A DNA stretch of 64,000 nucleotides, taken from Aplectana chamaeleonis (lineage: Eukaryota > Nematoda > Chromadorea > Rhabditida > Cosmocercidae). The stretch spans positions 1-64,000 of the forward strand of contig JAPDOI010000378.1 of the NCBI GenBank assembly GCA_029168955.1, written 5' to 3'. Below are positions 53,268 to 63,591 of this stretch, piece after piece. Every line of letters starts with the position of its first letter. Position 1 is the stretch's first letter. A program made the position numbers and the translations under genes. The notes beneath the pieces were generated by a model. The model did not search any database. It had not been told where the DNA came from and saw only the letters and a list, made by a program, of their open reading frames with translations.

Positions 53268-55308
53268 TTAACGATTCAGTGAGCTCAGACGCCGTCGACT
53301 CCTCAGGGACTTCCAAATGCCGATCGATAGGCAAGCATTGCTGAGTGCACATGCATTTTCTTCCAGTGCCGTTTCCCATCTGTCGCTAAACACATCATGA
53401 TTTTAGGTAGTACCAAGATAATTTAAGAAGTGGGATCGTTAGAAAAGTAAGCGGATATAAATAGTGCACTAAGTAATCCATGAAAAGTGATGCACCGAGT
53501 CGGAGCGAAGAGTTTCACACCCTCTTTTCTTCGCTGGAGTACACTACTCTACAGTCTTTGGCTGTCATCTTTGTGGGAAGACGCTGAGTAACAGAATCAC
53601 GTCTCATGTTGGGAATTTTATTCGTAAGAGGGGACGTGAGGAAATGATAAAGTGTGTCCAGATGTGCGTCAAGGGTGGCCTCGCGCTTGACTCCGCCCCT
53701 TTTACTTCACTCATCTGTTCCTGCATCTTGGAGGGCAGCTCCAAAGCTCAGTGCTGTGAAGAGCACTTCTCTTCTTCCATGTACCTTTTAGTGCCCTAAG
53801 TGTCTCTAACTAAACATTAGATGAGTGAAACTCTTAAAAACCTCTCGTATTCCCATCGAAGTCCCCACCTTTTTCTCGCGTCTGTGATACAGTTACTCTA
53901 ACCGGCTGGACTATGAGCAAGATTGAATTTCTGTAGAAATCATAGATATTTTGGGATAAATCGTTCAGGAGCACTCTCTTTTTCGCTAAAGATTCATTAC
54001 GTAGGTTTTCTATATAGCGCTTCCCCACAAATGTTCTCAATGGCCAATACATCTATATCCCCATCACGTATGCTATTTTTCCCACTTTTACGATGTCGCA
54101 AACCTTTTCCCACCGCTCTTCGCCATTTTTTTTGGTTGTAATGTGTACATATAGCGAAATCGTTTTCAGAAATATTAGTGCTCTTTGGCGACATTGTTCC
54201 TCAAGACAACTGTCCATGAATGGGAAATCATCAAACTAGAAAACGACGCGCTGAAGAGGTTTCCAATTTATAAATCCTATATTAGTTGTATATTGTGTCC
54301 TCTTATGTGTGTTCTATTGAGATCTTACTGAGCCTTCACAGTTAGTAATCACTAATGAGGAGAAGGTGGCAAAATGACACTCACAACCATTTATGCTTCA
54401 AACCTAATAATATTCCCACAAGCAACATACATATCTGGTCATGATTAATGTCAATCATAGCTCTTGTGCATTGATTCTTCACTAATTACCCTAATAATGC
54501 GCGAAGCCGGATGGGAATGCAATTGTAAGAACCCCGAAACAATTGATTCACAAGAATCCAAAATCTTTGAAGAAATTTCGGCAATTGATTTGAGTTTGAA
54601 CAGATAGAAGAGATAGTTGTGGCCAAGCGAAATACTCCATTTACACTCGATTAAAACACATTGATTGCTTCCTTTGCACTGATTTGATTATGCTCCTCTA
54701 ATTCGAAATCAAAATTTTGAACAATTTGAATCAGGAAAAAAATAAAATTTGGAGGGATGGTACAGTTTCAATTAGTGTTAGGGCCATATCGACTAATTAC
54801 TCAAATCGAGTAGATGGCAGAGAAAGCAATCATTCTATCGTTTGGAAAAAAATCCGTTTGAACGGAATACCTTGAGTATAATTTTGTTTCGTGGAACGAT
54901 TCGCACAGATCGACACGGGGCGGGCAATTCACACAGCTTCATTTACTTGGCGTTTTTTCAACAGACCGCGAATTTCGGTGATTCATTGACATTTCAGCAT
55001 AATAGCTCACCGAACTCACCCCCTAGAAGACCCTCCAAGCCAAAAAGAGAGTCAAAAAGCTAGCGAATGTGTTGATGTATGATCATTGTAATTTTCATAT
55101 TCATTAAAATATTTAGTTGGTCAATACACTGTGTCTCTTTTCCAACGTGAGCGTTGCAGGATTTTGCTCCTGCAATGTGTCCTTTCAAACAATCATTGCT
55201 CGAAATTCGGGTGAAATACGATACCTGGAATGGATTTCCACTCCTCCTCAATTCAATACCCTTCGCCAATGCATTTTTTGCGGGGCGAATCGGATGTCCT
55301 GGAAGTAA
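53268..55308. other. No gene recognised
   Basis: About 2 kb of AT-rich, apparently unique sequence. All frames are 75 codons or fewer, without domain or splice pattern. Confidence 0.5.
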
Positions 55309-55794
55309 TTAAAGGCAGTGTTTACGATGAAAATTGTTTTTTCTGTCTTCCCGCCTATCTTAAAAACGGCCCCACGCTGATTCCAATGATGTCTCTGAAA
55401 TCCTACAAGACCTTTTGGGAATGGAGTTATGGCCCCTCAAAAATTGAGCTAGGGAAAATGGTGGACGAGTTGTCCGAGGCTTATAACTTGCAGCCGATCT
55501 ATGCGAGCTGACCTGAGTAAAGAGAGAAGTTGAGAGTGAAGGGAAGAACGGGGCTAATGATTGGAAATCATCGCTCATCTCACGATTTCGAGCATTCATT
55601 TGTTTACGTCGGTGGGCGTGTGATGCGCTTTTGAGGTTTGCCTTGCGCTCGAAATGGCAACTTCAGGCTCTTTTGGAGCTTTTCCTGACTCGCTTTCATG
55701 CGTGCTTTCGACGTCAACGTTACATTGTGCCCCTCCACTACCCATTCCTAGTGGAAACTGAAACACATTTTTTTATCGTGAACACTGCCTTTAA
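55309..55794 (+). mobile_element. TIR element family A, copy A9
   Basis: It begins TTAAAGGCAGTGTTTACG and ends TATCGTGAACACTGCCTTTAA. It has the conserved left half and the second right-half version (GTTTACGTCGGTGGGCGTG, CATTCCTAGTGGAAACTGAA), so it is closest to A3. Confidence 0.9.
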
Positions 55795-57112
55795 GACCGC
55801 TCCGGTAGACACAAAGGTTGACGCCGCTTGGGGAAAATCGCTGGGGTCCTGAGCTGATTCAACAAATATTTGGTGCCATGGTAGCTAAATACAATTCCAG
55901 CCATAAAATTTGTCCCAACACGCGTCGGAAACGCAGAAGCGCGTCGAAAATAGTTTTCTTTCGAATTGAACATTTTGAAAATCTAAAAATAGCATTCGTT
56001 TAGCCTTATAGTGTTGATTTCAAAAATGTAATTAAAAATGCTTGGGAAAAGTTTTTATTAATTATGACATGTTTTCTCTTCAAGAAACTGGAGTCTATGT
56101 GAGATGTTGACGATTCTTTTTTTGGACTCTCGAAAAGTCGCGATTTCTTGAAGGAAAAATAGGTCTAACTACTCGTACGAACCCGGCTCCTCCAATTTAT
56201 TGCGTCAACGCCCTGACAGCAACCTAGGGTACTAAAGCAGCCACCGCTTCCGTCCGGTTACTCTCGGGGGCAACTGCGGTGGCATCAGCTTGAGGGAAGC
56301 GCCATTACTTGTCTTTTGAGGGACAACGTGCTAGTCACGTGATCAAACGGTATAAAGTGCGTTTCGTAACCATACGAAACGAGCATTCTCAAAATTGGCG
56401 TTTTTCTTAGAATGCCCTATTCACATCGCCATTATTTTTCCGGATTCTACGCCAATAATTGGGGCGCAGTACAAGCTTCTGTCTTTACAGCGCGACTCCA
56501 ACTATTGTAATATTATTATAAAAGGAAGGGTTTCCAAAATTTCAAACCGTTTCGAAACCATACGAACACTTATGAGAATGAATTTTCATTTTTTTCAGAA
56601 ACACGAGGAGGTCACCATTGAATTTTAAAAAAAGAATTGGTTCTCCACTTTACTTAACAAGTTCTGAGTGTCAATGAGGCATACCCGTGATGAGGTTACT
56701 CAGTGTTTATGACCTGATGCTACACCACTCTTACTCGACTTCCGTTTTTAGCTTCACTATTTTAGAAATCTGCCGTTTATTAGCCTTTACTTCGATGATC
56801 ATAATGCCTCACATGTTTTCCAAAGTACTAAGGACAGGACTGAAAGCTTTTCACGTGACAGAGTCCAGGATCTGCAACCCGAGCCGCTCTCACGTTGACC
56901 GGGCCACATGAACACTGGCATTGCCTCGCCGAAAGTCAACTGAGGAGAGATTTGTTGGGTCGCGAGTGCAATTAAATAGCCTTCTGTTTGTCCACTGATC
57001 CACCTCGGTATATAAGTACTTCGATCTCATCATCAGAGTTGTTGCGAAAAGCGTCCTGTGTTAGTGTACATCCTGCGCGAGTGCTGTTGCATATGAGGTT
57101 GACGATATCCTT
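55795..57112. other. No gene recognised
   Basis: Frames are 77 codons or shorter. The piece at 56250-56299 is a diverged relative of 38072-38117. The rest is unassigned. Confidence 0.5.
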
Positions 57113-57360
57113 CCGCTCAGACAATGGGGTGGACCGACCGCTGGCGAAAAACCGCGTTTCGTACCGACCGCGTGCCACTATCGTACTGACCGCGGGCAAA
57201 AAATGTATTTCGTGCCGAACGCGCGCATTTGCGTACTGACCGCGCAAACGAGATAGTGCACGCGGTCGATACGCCTGAGCTCCGTACTAACCGCTCGCAA
57301 AATTTCACAGAGGCGTACTGACCGCGCGCATTCATTTTCGCGCGCGGTAAGTACGAAATA
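57113..57360 (+). repeat. 21-bp repeat array, plus orientation (degenerate)
   Basis: It opens with CGCTCAGACAATGGGGTGGA, then spaced GTACCGACCGCG and GTACTGACCGCG boxes. The opening motif recurs in reverse at 62649-62679. Confidence 0.75.
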
Positions 57361-58030
57361 TGACTTTTCGCTGGGGTTGGTACGTGAGCACACTCACTCA
57401 GTATCCAAGTGCTCACGTTCGGTACGCAACCGCCCGCGTTCAGCACGCAAGAAAACTGGTCGTTGAGGTCCTTACTATCAGTCCGCGCCGTCGGCACGGA
57501 CGTGCTCGCGTTCAGCACGCAATCGCCCGCGTTCAGCACGCAGGCAAACTACGCAAGCGTTCGCGTTCAGTACGCAGGAAAACTGGTGGGTGAGGTCAGT
57601 TTGTCAGTCCGTGCGTCGGCACGGATGTGCTCGCGTTCAGTACGCAATCGCCGGCGTTCAGTACGCAGGCAAACTACGCAAGCGTTCGCGTTCAGTACGC
57701 AGGAAAACTGGTGGGTGAGGTCAGTTTGTCAGTCCGTGCGTCGGCACGGATGTGCTCGCGTTCAGTACGCAATCGCCGGCGTTCAGTACGCAAGCAATTT
57801 TGTAGGCGAGGTCAGTTTTTCGGTCCGCGCGGTAGGCACGGATGTGTTCGCTGCGTACAAGCGTGCAGTACGCAATCGCTCGCGTTCAGTACGCAAGCCA
57901 TTGGGTAGGCGATGTCATTTTGTAAATTTGCGCTGCCGGCACGCAATTACACGCATTCAGTACGCGATCGCACACATTATGTACGCAAGTGAACCCGTGA
58001 GTATGGTACATACGCAAGTGCACGTGCTTA
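57361..58030 (-). repeat. 21-bp repeat with 125-bp higher-order unit
   Basis: Boxes CGTTCAGTACGCAATCGCC are the reverse-orientation form of the GTACTGACCGCG repeat. Three higher-order copies are set by TGAGGTC at 57464, 57591 and 57716 (spacing 127 and 125). The last two are nearly identical. Both numbers give long frames (up to 218 codons on plus) with a repeated SVRNR/FSTQ pattern. This is a product of the repeat, not a supported gene. Confidence 0.85.
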
Positions 58031-59324
58031 GTAAACAACGAAATCTCGAGCGTTTGCATATTTAGCCTACCGGTTATTCAGAGGCAGGGTATTCCCTAAA
58101 AAGTTTTGACCTTGTTGTGCCGGTAGAGAGTCAGATGGGTTGGTCTCTGTGACAGCTGTGTTTTCAAAACTGAGAATCCGACGAGAATCACTGAAATGGA
58201 GCAACACAATTTTATTCACACATCTGGCTTCATCTATCTCAAGCCTATAACTCGTTCTCTTCAAAACAGTTAGTGCTCTTGAAAAAATCGTTATTCGAGG
58301 ATGGAGCAACAACATGAACGGGCGGAGTTATCCTAATTATAGCCGGTTTTAAGCTGTTTCGCGTGTTTTGTCCTGGGCTCTTGCCGACTTTCGCCATAAT
58401 GAGGGTCCAGTACCAATTTTGAGTTATCTGTGCACCACAAGATTTTTGAGCTATGAAGAAAATATGAATCCTTAAAAAATTCTAAAAAAAAAGAAAATCG
58501 AAATCGAAAATCTAAACTTTTTTTCATGTCTTTGTATAGCTTGGTCTCCTTAGTGAACGGAATTGTCGAAAGGGCCTCTGACAAACCTTCATTTGTGAAG
58601 AAAAACCAGTTTGAATACATTCTTAAATTTGATTTGAATTTCGCGCCAAAATAGTTTTTAGCGTTTTTCTGCATTTGGAGACCTCGTCACTGTCATTTCT
58701 GAAGAATTTTGCTGCCAAAAATGTTTTCCATGTTGTTTGACGGTTGTATCAAAAATCAATGAAAAAGTGTTAGATAGATGATTGACCCAGAAGTGCTAGT
58801 TGATCGACCCACAGCAGTCCTCAGGTGGCCATAACTTGTAAGATGCACTTATTTAGAGGCTCAAGTTTCGTGGGTGATGTCACCTAGCCCGAATGGCTCA
58901 ATTGTTCACAAAAAAAATTGAAAAGGATGCTAGCAAAGTTGATAACACGGGGGAGGCTACCTTGATCACAATCACGCACGATTCAAAGAAATGCTCGAAT
59001 CTCCACTGGCCAGAATTGATATCCCTAACGAGTTCTTCGTCACCCGAAACCTCTATGACCTCCTTGATCACCTCACTATCGAACACGCTAGTGGCGACCC
59101 CATAAACTTTTTCTCCCGTCCCCACCGGAGTGCCCAAGAAAGTCAACTAAAAAATGGCGATTCCCTTCAGATCGCAGGGTGTTTTCTTCATACATTCTAA
59201 TTTCTCCTATTTCTCTCTCTCTCTTTATCTTCTCCAATCTCTTCTCATTGTTTGCAACTCCAGATACTTTTTTCCTCTCCTCGTTTTCATCTCTTCTTTA
59301 ATGTGATACTTTTCTTCGGTTCAA
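58031..59324. other. No confirmed gene
   Basis: At 58890-59200 three frames overlap: plus 58893-59105, plus 58991-59200 (69 codons, with IDIPNEFFVTRNLYDLLDHL) and minus 58898-59146 (82 codons). The 58991 frame has protein-like composition and could be an exon or a degraded element gene. No splice site or homology supports it. Confidence 0.35.
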
Positions 59325-59462
59325 CTACTAATTAATTTATTTACTATTTTACTTATTTATTTATTCACTTTTTTATTTAAATACTTATTTATTTATTTAC
59401 TTATTTTTTACTTATTTATTTAATTAGTTGTTAAGTGATTTGTTTACTTATTTATTTTTTTT
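59325..59462 (+). repeat. TTTA/TTTAC microsatellite
   Basis: Imperfect TTATTTATTTACTTATTTA repeats. A TIR element is inserted at the right edge at a TA. Confidence 0.85.
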
Positions 59463-59661
59463 TACTGTCGTTCTCTGGGTCAGATTCCGGGCCGCATTTG
59501 CGCACTACGGTTATTGCATCATACGACTCGTGTTAGTCCTGCTGGGACCGCTTTTTCCTGTCACGATTCACCCTTCTCCCAGCACGATTTTCACGTGTCG
59601 CATGATGCAACAGTCGTAGTCCGCAATCGCGGACCGGAGTTAAGCCCAGACAACGACAGTA
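59463..59661. mobile_element. TACTGTCG TIR element, about 199 bp
   Basis: TACTGTCGTTCTCTGGG at 59463 is answered by CCCAGACAACGACAGTA ending at 59661. The arms of about 70 bp include CATCATACGACTCGTG and CACGTGTCGCATGATG. TA is at both edges, within the TTTA microsatellite. A half copy is at 51165-51250. Confidence 0.85.
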
Positions 59662-60231
59662 CTTATTTATTGATTTTTAAAGCAACTATTTATTTGGCTG
59701 TCAAGGCGATATTTTGGCGAGAGTCCCGCAAGTCGAGCTTCTTCCTACGCCGAGCCGGGTTAGAACTGCATTTCCAACTTGAAGGTTGAGGCGTAAATGT
59801 GACTCTTGTCCAAGCGACTTCTATACTCGGTGACCTGTGTCATAGCAAACTTATAGCGCGCCCACGTGGAAGAAAGTCAACCGCGCGCAGTGGGAGACTT
59901 TGGCCGGTAGGTTTTCTTCTGCTTTCTCTTTTTGCCTTCTTTTTATTGATTTCGATGTTTTACTATTTCTAGCTCTTTGTCTTATTCTCGATCGTCTTTC
60001 CCTTCTTATTTATGCTATTCGTCTTCTTGTTCTTGTTGGTGTAGTCACGCCTATGAATGGTTCAGTAATAAAATTCAAAATTTGGTGGTTTCGAATTTTG
60101 CAGAACTCATCGACAAATGTCTATTCACGTAGACTCGAATGAAAATTTTCTTTGCAGAAAAGAGCGAGTTTATCAGCTGTGGAAAGAAATATGAATATTT
60201 GCTTGCAACAAATAGACACTGGAACACTTCG
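59662..60231. other. No gene seen
   Basis: A TC-rich tract lies at 59908-60030. Frames are 91 codons or fewer. Confidence 0.5.
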
Positions 60232-60337
60232 CACTGCCGTTATCGGGGTGAAATTCCGCTCCGCAGTTGCTGACAGAAGCGGTTCCAGTGACTCGTCGCA
60301 GTCGCGGAGTGGAATTTCAGCTCGATAGCGACAGTAC
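60232..60337. mobile_element. Small hairpin TIR element, about 106 bp
   Basis: TATCGGGGTGAAATTCCGCT with CCGCAGTTGC pairs with GCAGTCGCGG and AGTGGAATTTCAGCTCGATA. It ends GCGACAGTAC, so its termini resemble those of the element at 59463-59661. Confidence 0.75.
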
Positions 60338-60886
60338 AATTAGTTTCAACAGCTGACGTATGCCATTGAAAAGGGTCCACAATCACTATCAACGAGGACA
60401 TTCGATCCCATGAGGATTCGTTAAATAGAACACACGGGTACTAAGCTCACAACGCAATTACACATTGAATTTCTTATAAAAGGATAAGGAAAAAGACAAA
60501 GGAAGGAAGTGCAAGAATAGGAACGGAATATCGTAAAATACATACAAGAAATGTCATATTAGGCTGAGGAGATGTAGTAAAATGCCTTCTAACACGAAAG
60601 TTTTATTTGAAAAGTGACACGCAGCAGGTATGCATTGCTCCCATTAGAATGGCGCGCATTAATGCCTAAAAGAAGCGTTCGTGATAAAAAGGGTACTGAG
60701 TTTTCATCATTAAGGTGAATATCTGGACACCAATGGTGCAAAAATAGGTGATTTTTACCAGAGAAAAGACGTGCAAGCAAGGCAGAACAATTTACCGCGG
60801 CTGGCCTCCCAACGCCAAACATAGTTATCATACATAATAATGAACGGCTAAGAGTTGACCAGTGACCGTTGACTGTTGACCACAGA
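60338..60886. other. No gene seen
   Basis: AT-rich, apparently unique sequence with frames of 80 codons or fewer. Confidence 0.5.
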
Positions 60887-61275
60887 ATGTGCGGGACTCA
60901 GAAGTACGCCAAGCGCCGGGGAAGGTGTGCGGGACCCGACTGGGGGTACGCCTAGCGTCGGGGAAAGTGTGTTGGACCCAACTTAAAGTGTGCTGAGAGC
61001 CGGGGAAAGTGTGCGGGACTCAAATGTGAGCGCGCCGAGCGCCGAGAAATGGGTGTTGGACCCAACTGGGAGTGCGCCGAGAGCTGAGAAAGGGATGTTG
61101 GACCCAACTGGGAGTGCACCGAGCGCTGGGAAAAGTGTGTTGGGGCCAACTTTGAGTGTGCTGAGCGCAGGAGAAAGTGTGCGGGACACAACTGAAAGTG
61201 CGCTGAGCGCCGCGAAAGAGTGTGGGACTCAACCGAGGGTGCGCCATGCGATGGGGAAAGTGTGTGGGACCGGAC
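60887..61275 (+). repeat. 41-42-bp minisatellite, relative of the macro-repeat array
   Basis: Nine to ten units with GTGTGCGGGACCC, CCAACTGGGAGTGCGCC and GAGCGCCGGGGAAA. One unit counted by eye is 42 bp. The boxes GTGCGGGACC and GGGAGTGCGCC are shared with the minisatellite at 2937-4830. Frames on both strands are open through it and are not genes. Confidence 0.85.
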
Positions 61276-61549
61276 TGGTATTGGAGGAACGATAATACCT
61301 AAGTACTCATTTGGCAATGATTCGATTATTCGATGTGTCATAATACACGCCTACAAGTACGCCGCGAAGCGGCGTGTGTGTGCCCCTTGTTTTTCATTAA
61401 CATGAAATTAACAAAAATAAACCTCTCCAGCTAGATCGCGGCTGTGGCGATTTTGAGCTAAACACGCGGTAGGCTTGAAACGGCTAGGGCCTCGGTCATA
61501 GTTCGCCGATCGCCGTAGCCAGCCCGGTCGATAATCACGAAAGACATGA
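61276..61549. other. No gene seen
   Basis: Contains a short inverted CGCCGCG/AGCGGCG box near 61360 and otherwise nothing I can assign. Confidence 0.5.
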
Positions 61550-61990
61550 ATGAGGTGGGGTGGAAAAAACGTATTCGCTAACAACCCGCCGGAGGAAGTC
61601 GAAGGGAGACAAAGGGTTGGTACCGCGCGCGGCAGAGAAACAGATCAACCCATCTTACACTGCGTAATATGGAAATGCAAAGTGTGTTACGTAGCGATAT
61701 CACTGCCAAAAGATAAAGGTTCTATCGAGAAGCAAGTATTCTCCAGCGATCCTATGCGAAAAACTCCGGCGGTCGCGAGGGAAGCCAAGGGAGGCGAGAG
61801 GTGGCCGTGGAGCGCGCATTTTGTACTGAAATTTCGCCTCATATCCCTTCCACTTCCCGGAGGGTTGATGGCGAATACGACCCCGGGTGTTTTTTGCAAC
61901 CTCCATCATCCATGTTTTTCATACGTTTCCACCGGGTCGACCACGGCGGGTTACGGCGAATCATGTCAAGGTTTCCTTAATTTGCCATGA
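61550..61990 (+). CDS. Unidentified open frame, 146 codons
   Basis: Open plus-strand frame of 146 codons without a recognised domain. It has a central KCKVCYVAISLPKDKG and a C-terminal part rich in G, S, T and P. A 70-codon frame runs opposite to it. Its end overlaps a copy of the macro-repeat end domain (61955-62030), so it may be the inner part of a related element rather than a host gene. Composition is less biased than in the satellite frames, which is the only reason to list it. Confidence 0.2.
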   Translation: MRWGGKNVFANNPPEEVEGRQRVGTARGRETDQPILHCVIWKCKVCYVAISLPKDKGSIEKQVFSSDPMRKTPAVAREAKGGERWPWSAHFVLKFRLISLPLPGGLMANTTPGVFCNLHHPCFSYVSTGSTTAGYGESCQGFLNLP

Positions 61991-62030
61991 CCGACCGCTC
62001 CTCTGCTTGCTCCGCCCAGGCTCATCTAAG
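61955..62030 (+). repeat. Distant copy of the macro-repeat end domain
   Basis: CATGTCAAGG, TTTGCCATGACCGACCGC, CTGCTTGCTCCGCCC and GGCTCATCTAAGC align in order with 4876-4965, and even better with the reverse complement of 70-130. This shows that the end domain exists outside the macro-repeat. Confidence 0.65.
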
Positions 62031-62299
62031 CAAACTAGACTTTAGATGTTGTTGATTGGAAAAGCTCGTCCTTTGCAGTTCGAAAGCCAGCGGTGTTGGG
62101 CTGTTTGTTCGTGCATTACCCCGAGCCCCACCCCCACTCCCAACGTTTGCTTATTTCCAATTATTTGGGACCAGATACTGACCTTCGTGATGACAACCTT
62201 TTTTTCTTGTCACAAACCCTGCATTAATGCGTTTCGAAAGAGCGCCATTTGATTGGAAGCAATAAATACCTGCCGCACATGGATGCGTACTAATAGCGG

Positions 62300-62648
62300 C
62301 CGTCTTCAAAAATGTTCCGTACTGACCGCGTGATAAAATCGGGCCTTCCGCGTTTGAGTGCGTACTAACCGTGGTCAATCCTACGCGCAACATTTGTACC
62401 GACCACGTGGCAGAGCGTACCGACCGCGTAGCAATGTCAACCGACCGCGTGGCAATACGTGCCGACCGCATGGCAAGACGTACCGATCGCGCTGCGATAC
62501 GTACTGACCGCGTGGCATTCAGTACTGACCGCGTGATAGTGTGTATCGACCGCGCTATTTTTCGCGCTGACCGCGTGATAGTGTGTATCGACCGCGCTAT
62601 TTTTCGTGCCGACCGCTTGCAAATTGCGTTCCAAACGTCGCCCATCCC
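62300..62648 (+). repeat. 21-bp GACCGCGTG repeat array
   Basis: About 15 units of CGTACTGACCGCGTGGCA with the period near 21, including a doubled ~54-bp block (GTGATAGTGTGTATCGACCG). The 21-bp period keeps frames open, so a 181-codon minus frame with repeated RSVR appears; it is not supported as a gene. Confidence 0.85.
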
Positions 62649-62679
62649 GCTGTCGGTCCACCCCATTGTCTGAGCGGAA
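62649..62679 (-). repeat. Inverted copy of the 57113 motif
   Basis: GGTCCACCCCATTGTCTGAG with GCGGAA is the reverse complement of 57111-57138. The two copies bracket 5.5 kb, but the 21-bp repeats inside run in the same direction on both sides, so this is not a simple terminal inverted repeat. Confidence 0.7.
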
Positions 62680-62982
62680 ATCATTCCAGTCTTCACTTCA
62701 CTGTCTACGATAGGCTATTCTCAGTCTGAGAAACGGTCCAAACTACTCCAAGTACAGATAGCTCCGTGGCTCACGTCCTCTATGGAAAACATTAAAATCT
62801 CACCCGCAACTGGCGCGAGCGGTTTAAATCTCACCGACGGCTGACGGTATGGTAAGCTGATCAGTTGCGCTCTTCTCTCGGCCTGGTTCGATAAGCGAGC
62901 CGGCGCACACGACCACCGCGCCAGCCGCTGGTGAGATTTAAATGCTTTTTTCTTGAGGATGCAGGTCACGGACTTAACTATA
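62680..62982. other. No gene seen
   Basis: Contains an inverted pair, AAATCTCACCCGCAACTGGCG near 62791 against CGCCAGCCGCTGGTGAGATTT near 62919, possibly another hairpin element of about 150 bp. Confidence 0.5.
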
Positions 62983-63473
62983 TTAAAGGCACTGTTCACG
63001 ATTAAAATCCCTTTTTTGTTTTTTCGCCTATCTTATAACCGGTCCCATTCTGATTCCAATGATGCTTCTGAAATCGTACAAGACCTTCAGGGAATGGAGT
63101 TATGGTCCCTCAAAAACTGAGCTAGTGAAAATGGTGGACGAGTTGTCCGAGGCTTGTATCTTCCGTCTTTTGCAGCCAATGTATGCGAGCTGACCTGAGT
63201 AAAGAGAGAAGTTGGGAATAAAGGGAAGAACGGGGCTATTGATCGGAAACCATCGCTCAACTCACGTTTTCGAGTGTTCCTTTGTTACGTCGAGGGGCGG
63301 AAAGAGGCGGGACTTGCCCACAGCGGCGGGGTTTTCCCACTTTTCTAAGCCGTTTTGCGGCTCCTGGGTAGCTTTTCGTCCCGTTTTTCGGCGCTGTTCT
63401 GCTTCTGAGAGCAACGAGAAGCTTTTGTCATGAAAAATTCTAGGATAAAGTTTATCGCGAACCGTGCCTTTAA
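62983..63473 (+). mobile_element. TIR element family A, copy A10
   Basis: It begins TTAAAGGCACTGTTCACG and ends TCGCGAACCGTGCCTTTAA. It has the conserved left half and the first right-half version (CGTCGAGGGGCGGAAAG, AAAGTTTATCGCGAACC), closest to A1 and A2. Confidence 0.9.
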
Positions 63474-63591
63474 GTGCGTTAATCTCGGAACGATATTGTC
63501 TACCTCATATGGGGCAGTTCTGGTGAAGGAAGTGCAATGATACGTGGCGCTGTTTTCAAAAGTTTTAGAGTGAGATTGACCTCCGTAAATA

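Noticed and set aside
57409..58065. Open frame of 218 codons on the plus strand
   Set aside because: It lies wholly over the 21-bp/125-bp repeat. The repeated pattern SVR/FSTQ is a translation of the satellite, and opposite-strand frames are equally open.
58898..59146. Minus-strand 82-codon frame with acidic, protein-like composition
   Set aside because: Two plus-strand frames overlap it with equal plausibility, and there is no domain or splice support for any of the three.
57113..62679. Single 5.6-kb transposon bounded by the inverted CGCTCAGACAATGGGG motif
   Set aside because: The 21-bp arrays next to both ends run in the same direction, so the inversion covers only about 28 bp and is better explained by two separate repeat copies.
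62151..62696. Minus-strand frame of 181 codons with RSVR repeats
   Set aside because: The 21-bp repeat keeps any frame open. No domain or flanking gene structure.
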